From: Siphonodentalium dalli
Lineage: Eukaryota; Mollusca; Scaphopoda; Gadilida; Siphonodentaliidae
Assembly: GCA_032622095.1 (NCBI GenBank)
Contig: CP136062.1
Coordinates: 62,001 to 126,000, forward strand
Length of the DNA: 64,000 nucleotides
Direction of reading: 5' to 3'
The notes beneath the pieces are model-generated. The model was not told where the DNA came from, did no database searches, and worked only from the letters and a program-made list of their open reading frames with translations. Positions 63,052 to 64,000 of the stretch are shown here, in pieces. A program made the translations under genes and the position numbers. Each line of letters begins with the position of its first letter. Within the stretch, counting starts at the first letter, position 1.

Positions 63052-63715
63052 TGTAGTCCGTAAATATGTAGTCCATTGTAGTTCGTAAATATGTAGTCCG
63101 TCAATATGTAGTCCGTTGTAGTCCGTAAATATGTAGTCCATTGTAGTCCGTAAATATGTAGTCCATTGTAGTTCGTAAATATGTAGTCCGTTGTAGTTCG
63201 TAAATACGTAGTCTGTAAATATGTAGTCCGTTGTAGTTCGTAAATACGTAGTCCATTGTAGTCCGTAAATATATAGTCCATTGTAGTCCGTAAATATGTA
63301 GTCCGTTGTAGTCTGTAAATATGTAGTCCGTAAATATGTAGTCCGTAAATATGTAGTCTGTAAATATGTAGTCTGTAAATATGTAGTCTATAAATATGTA
63401 ATCTCTAAATATGTAGTCTGTAAATATGTAGTCTGTAAATATGTAGTCTGTAAATATGTAGTATATATGTAGTCTGTAAATATGTAGTCTGTAAATATGT
63501 AGTCTGTAAATATGTAGTCTGCAAATATGTAGTCCATTGTAGTCCGTAAATATGTAGTCCGTTGTAGTCCGTAAATATGTAGTCCATTGTAGTCCATAAA
63601 TATGTAGTCTGTAAATATTTAGTCCGTCAATATGTAGTCTGTAAATATGTAGTCTGTATATATGTAGTCTGTAAATATGTAGTCCATTGTAGTCCGTAAA
63701 TATGTAGTCCGTCGG
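63052..63715. repeat. 15-bp minisatellite with 10-bp insert variants
   Basis: About 40 units of TAGTCCGTAAATATG (15 bp), many joined to a 10-bp TAGTCCATTG or TAGTCCGTTG. Both CCG and CTG versions occur, and CTG units are grouped in the middle (63350-63530). The period allows long minus-strand open frames of TDYIF/NGLHIY repeats, which I read as artefacts. Confidence 0.95.
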
Positions 63716-63766
63716 CTTTTCAAAGAGACTGGATAGGATAACTTTATTTACAATATACACTACACA

Positions 63767-63890
63767 TACAGTAATGTCCTAAATAATCAACTCCTTAACC
63801 ACAGCGGAATTATGGGTAACTTTTCAGGATTTCAGGATTTGGTCGGAAATATGGCTTGTTGCCATTCATCGGAAAGCTCTCAGTGAGATA
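63767..63890 (+). mobile_element. CAGT-ended foldback MITE, incomplete copy
   Basis: TACAGTAATGTCCTAAATAA and CTCCTTAACCACAGCGGAAT form the left arm; the interior GCCATTCATCGGAAAGCTCT is present. The right arm is not seen. The same interior phrase returns at 63977-64000, so the element is interrupted or nested, or continues beyond the window. Confidence 0.65.
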
Positions 63891-63911
63891 TCCAAGCCTG
63901 GACATAGTGTG

Positions 63912-63976
63912 TATAACCCATGGAGAGACCCACATAGGCTGGAGCAGAGGACACTCCGTAGTGCATGCTTCCATCT
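63912..63976. repeat. Half of the dispersed foldback element related to the A monomer (copy 3)
   Basis: AACCCATGGAGAGACCCACA, GGAGCAGAGGACACTCCG and TAGTGCATGCTTCCAT match the reverse orientation of the copy at 29998-30081. The right arm is replaced by MITE interior sequence (TTGTTGCCATTGATTGGAAA), so one element has landed in or recombined with the other. Confidence 0.7.
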
Positions 63977-64000
63977 TGTTGCCATTGATTGGAAAGCTCT

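Noticed and set aside
63101-63760. 219-codon minus-strand open frame (TDYIF / NGLHIY repeats)
   Set aside because: By-product of a 15-bp minisatellite without stops in that phase. Low complexity, no signals of a gene.
1-64000. tRNA genes
   Set aside because: I looked for A and B box pairs with a clover-leaf on both strands and saw none that I could support by eye. A covariance-model scan would be needed to exclude them.

Overview
This is a piece of a eukaryotic nuclear genome, almost certainly a marine invertebrate. It has spliced exons with GT-AG borders, dispersed foldback elements, microsatellite-tailed repeats and very large satellite arrays. The modular repeats that carry (ACAG)n or (CA)n tails and TTGACCTTGAA/AAGGTCAAGGTCA cores resemble those of lophotrochozoans such as molluscs or brachiopods. 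That placement is an inference from general knowledge and is not proven here.

The only gene I can support runs on the + strand through the window, with neither end visible. Five internal exons (22406-22619, 28952-29190, 35222-35429, 61515-61757, 62472-62600) encode, in order, a NIDO-like segment, an AMOP domain split over two exons, and the first part of a von Willebrand factor D (VWD) domain starting WGDPH. All four junctions between them keep the reading frame (phases 1, 0, 1, 1). The domain order matches the Mesh/MUC4/SUSD2 class of extracellular adhesion or mucin-like membrane proteins. Only about 1.03 kb (344 codons) of the 64 kb is coding.

Layout: 1-22034 is a hierarchical satellite made of three monomer types: A (129 bp), B (122 bp) and C (130 bp). 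These form composite blocks joined at CTAG and repeated with offsets of about 3054, 1966, 2325 and 3489 bp. 22100-38240 holds the NIDO and AMOP exons in an intron landscape full of foldback elements, a 5S-rRNA-like remnant and local tandem repeats. 38241-61514 is one continuous array of about 280 copies of an 82-bp unit. Each unit consists of the 3' splice site plus the first ~62 nt of the VWD exon; only the last copy continues into a real exon. 61758-64000 holds the next VWD exon, a 15-bp repeat array and more foldback elements.

The main discovery candidate is that this gene shows tandem duplication of exon edges together with their splice sites at six boundaries: NIDO 3', AMOP-1 3', AMOP-2 5', AMOP-2 3', VWD-1 5' and VWD-2 5'. 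The VWD-1 case is extreme: about 23 kb of near-identical splice acceptors, all but the last leading to premature stops. I know of no named class of sequence for such a 'splice-acceptor satellite'.
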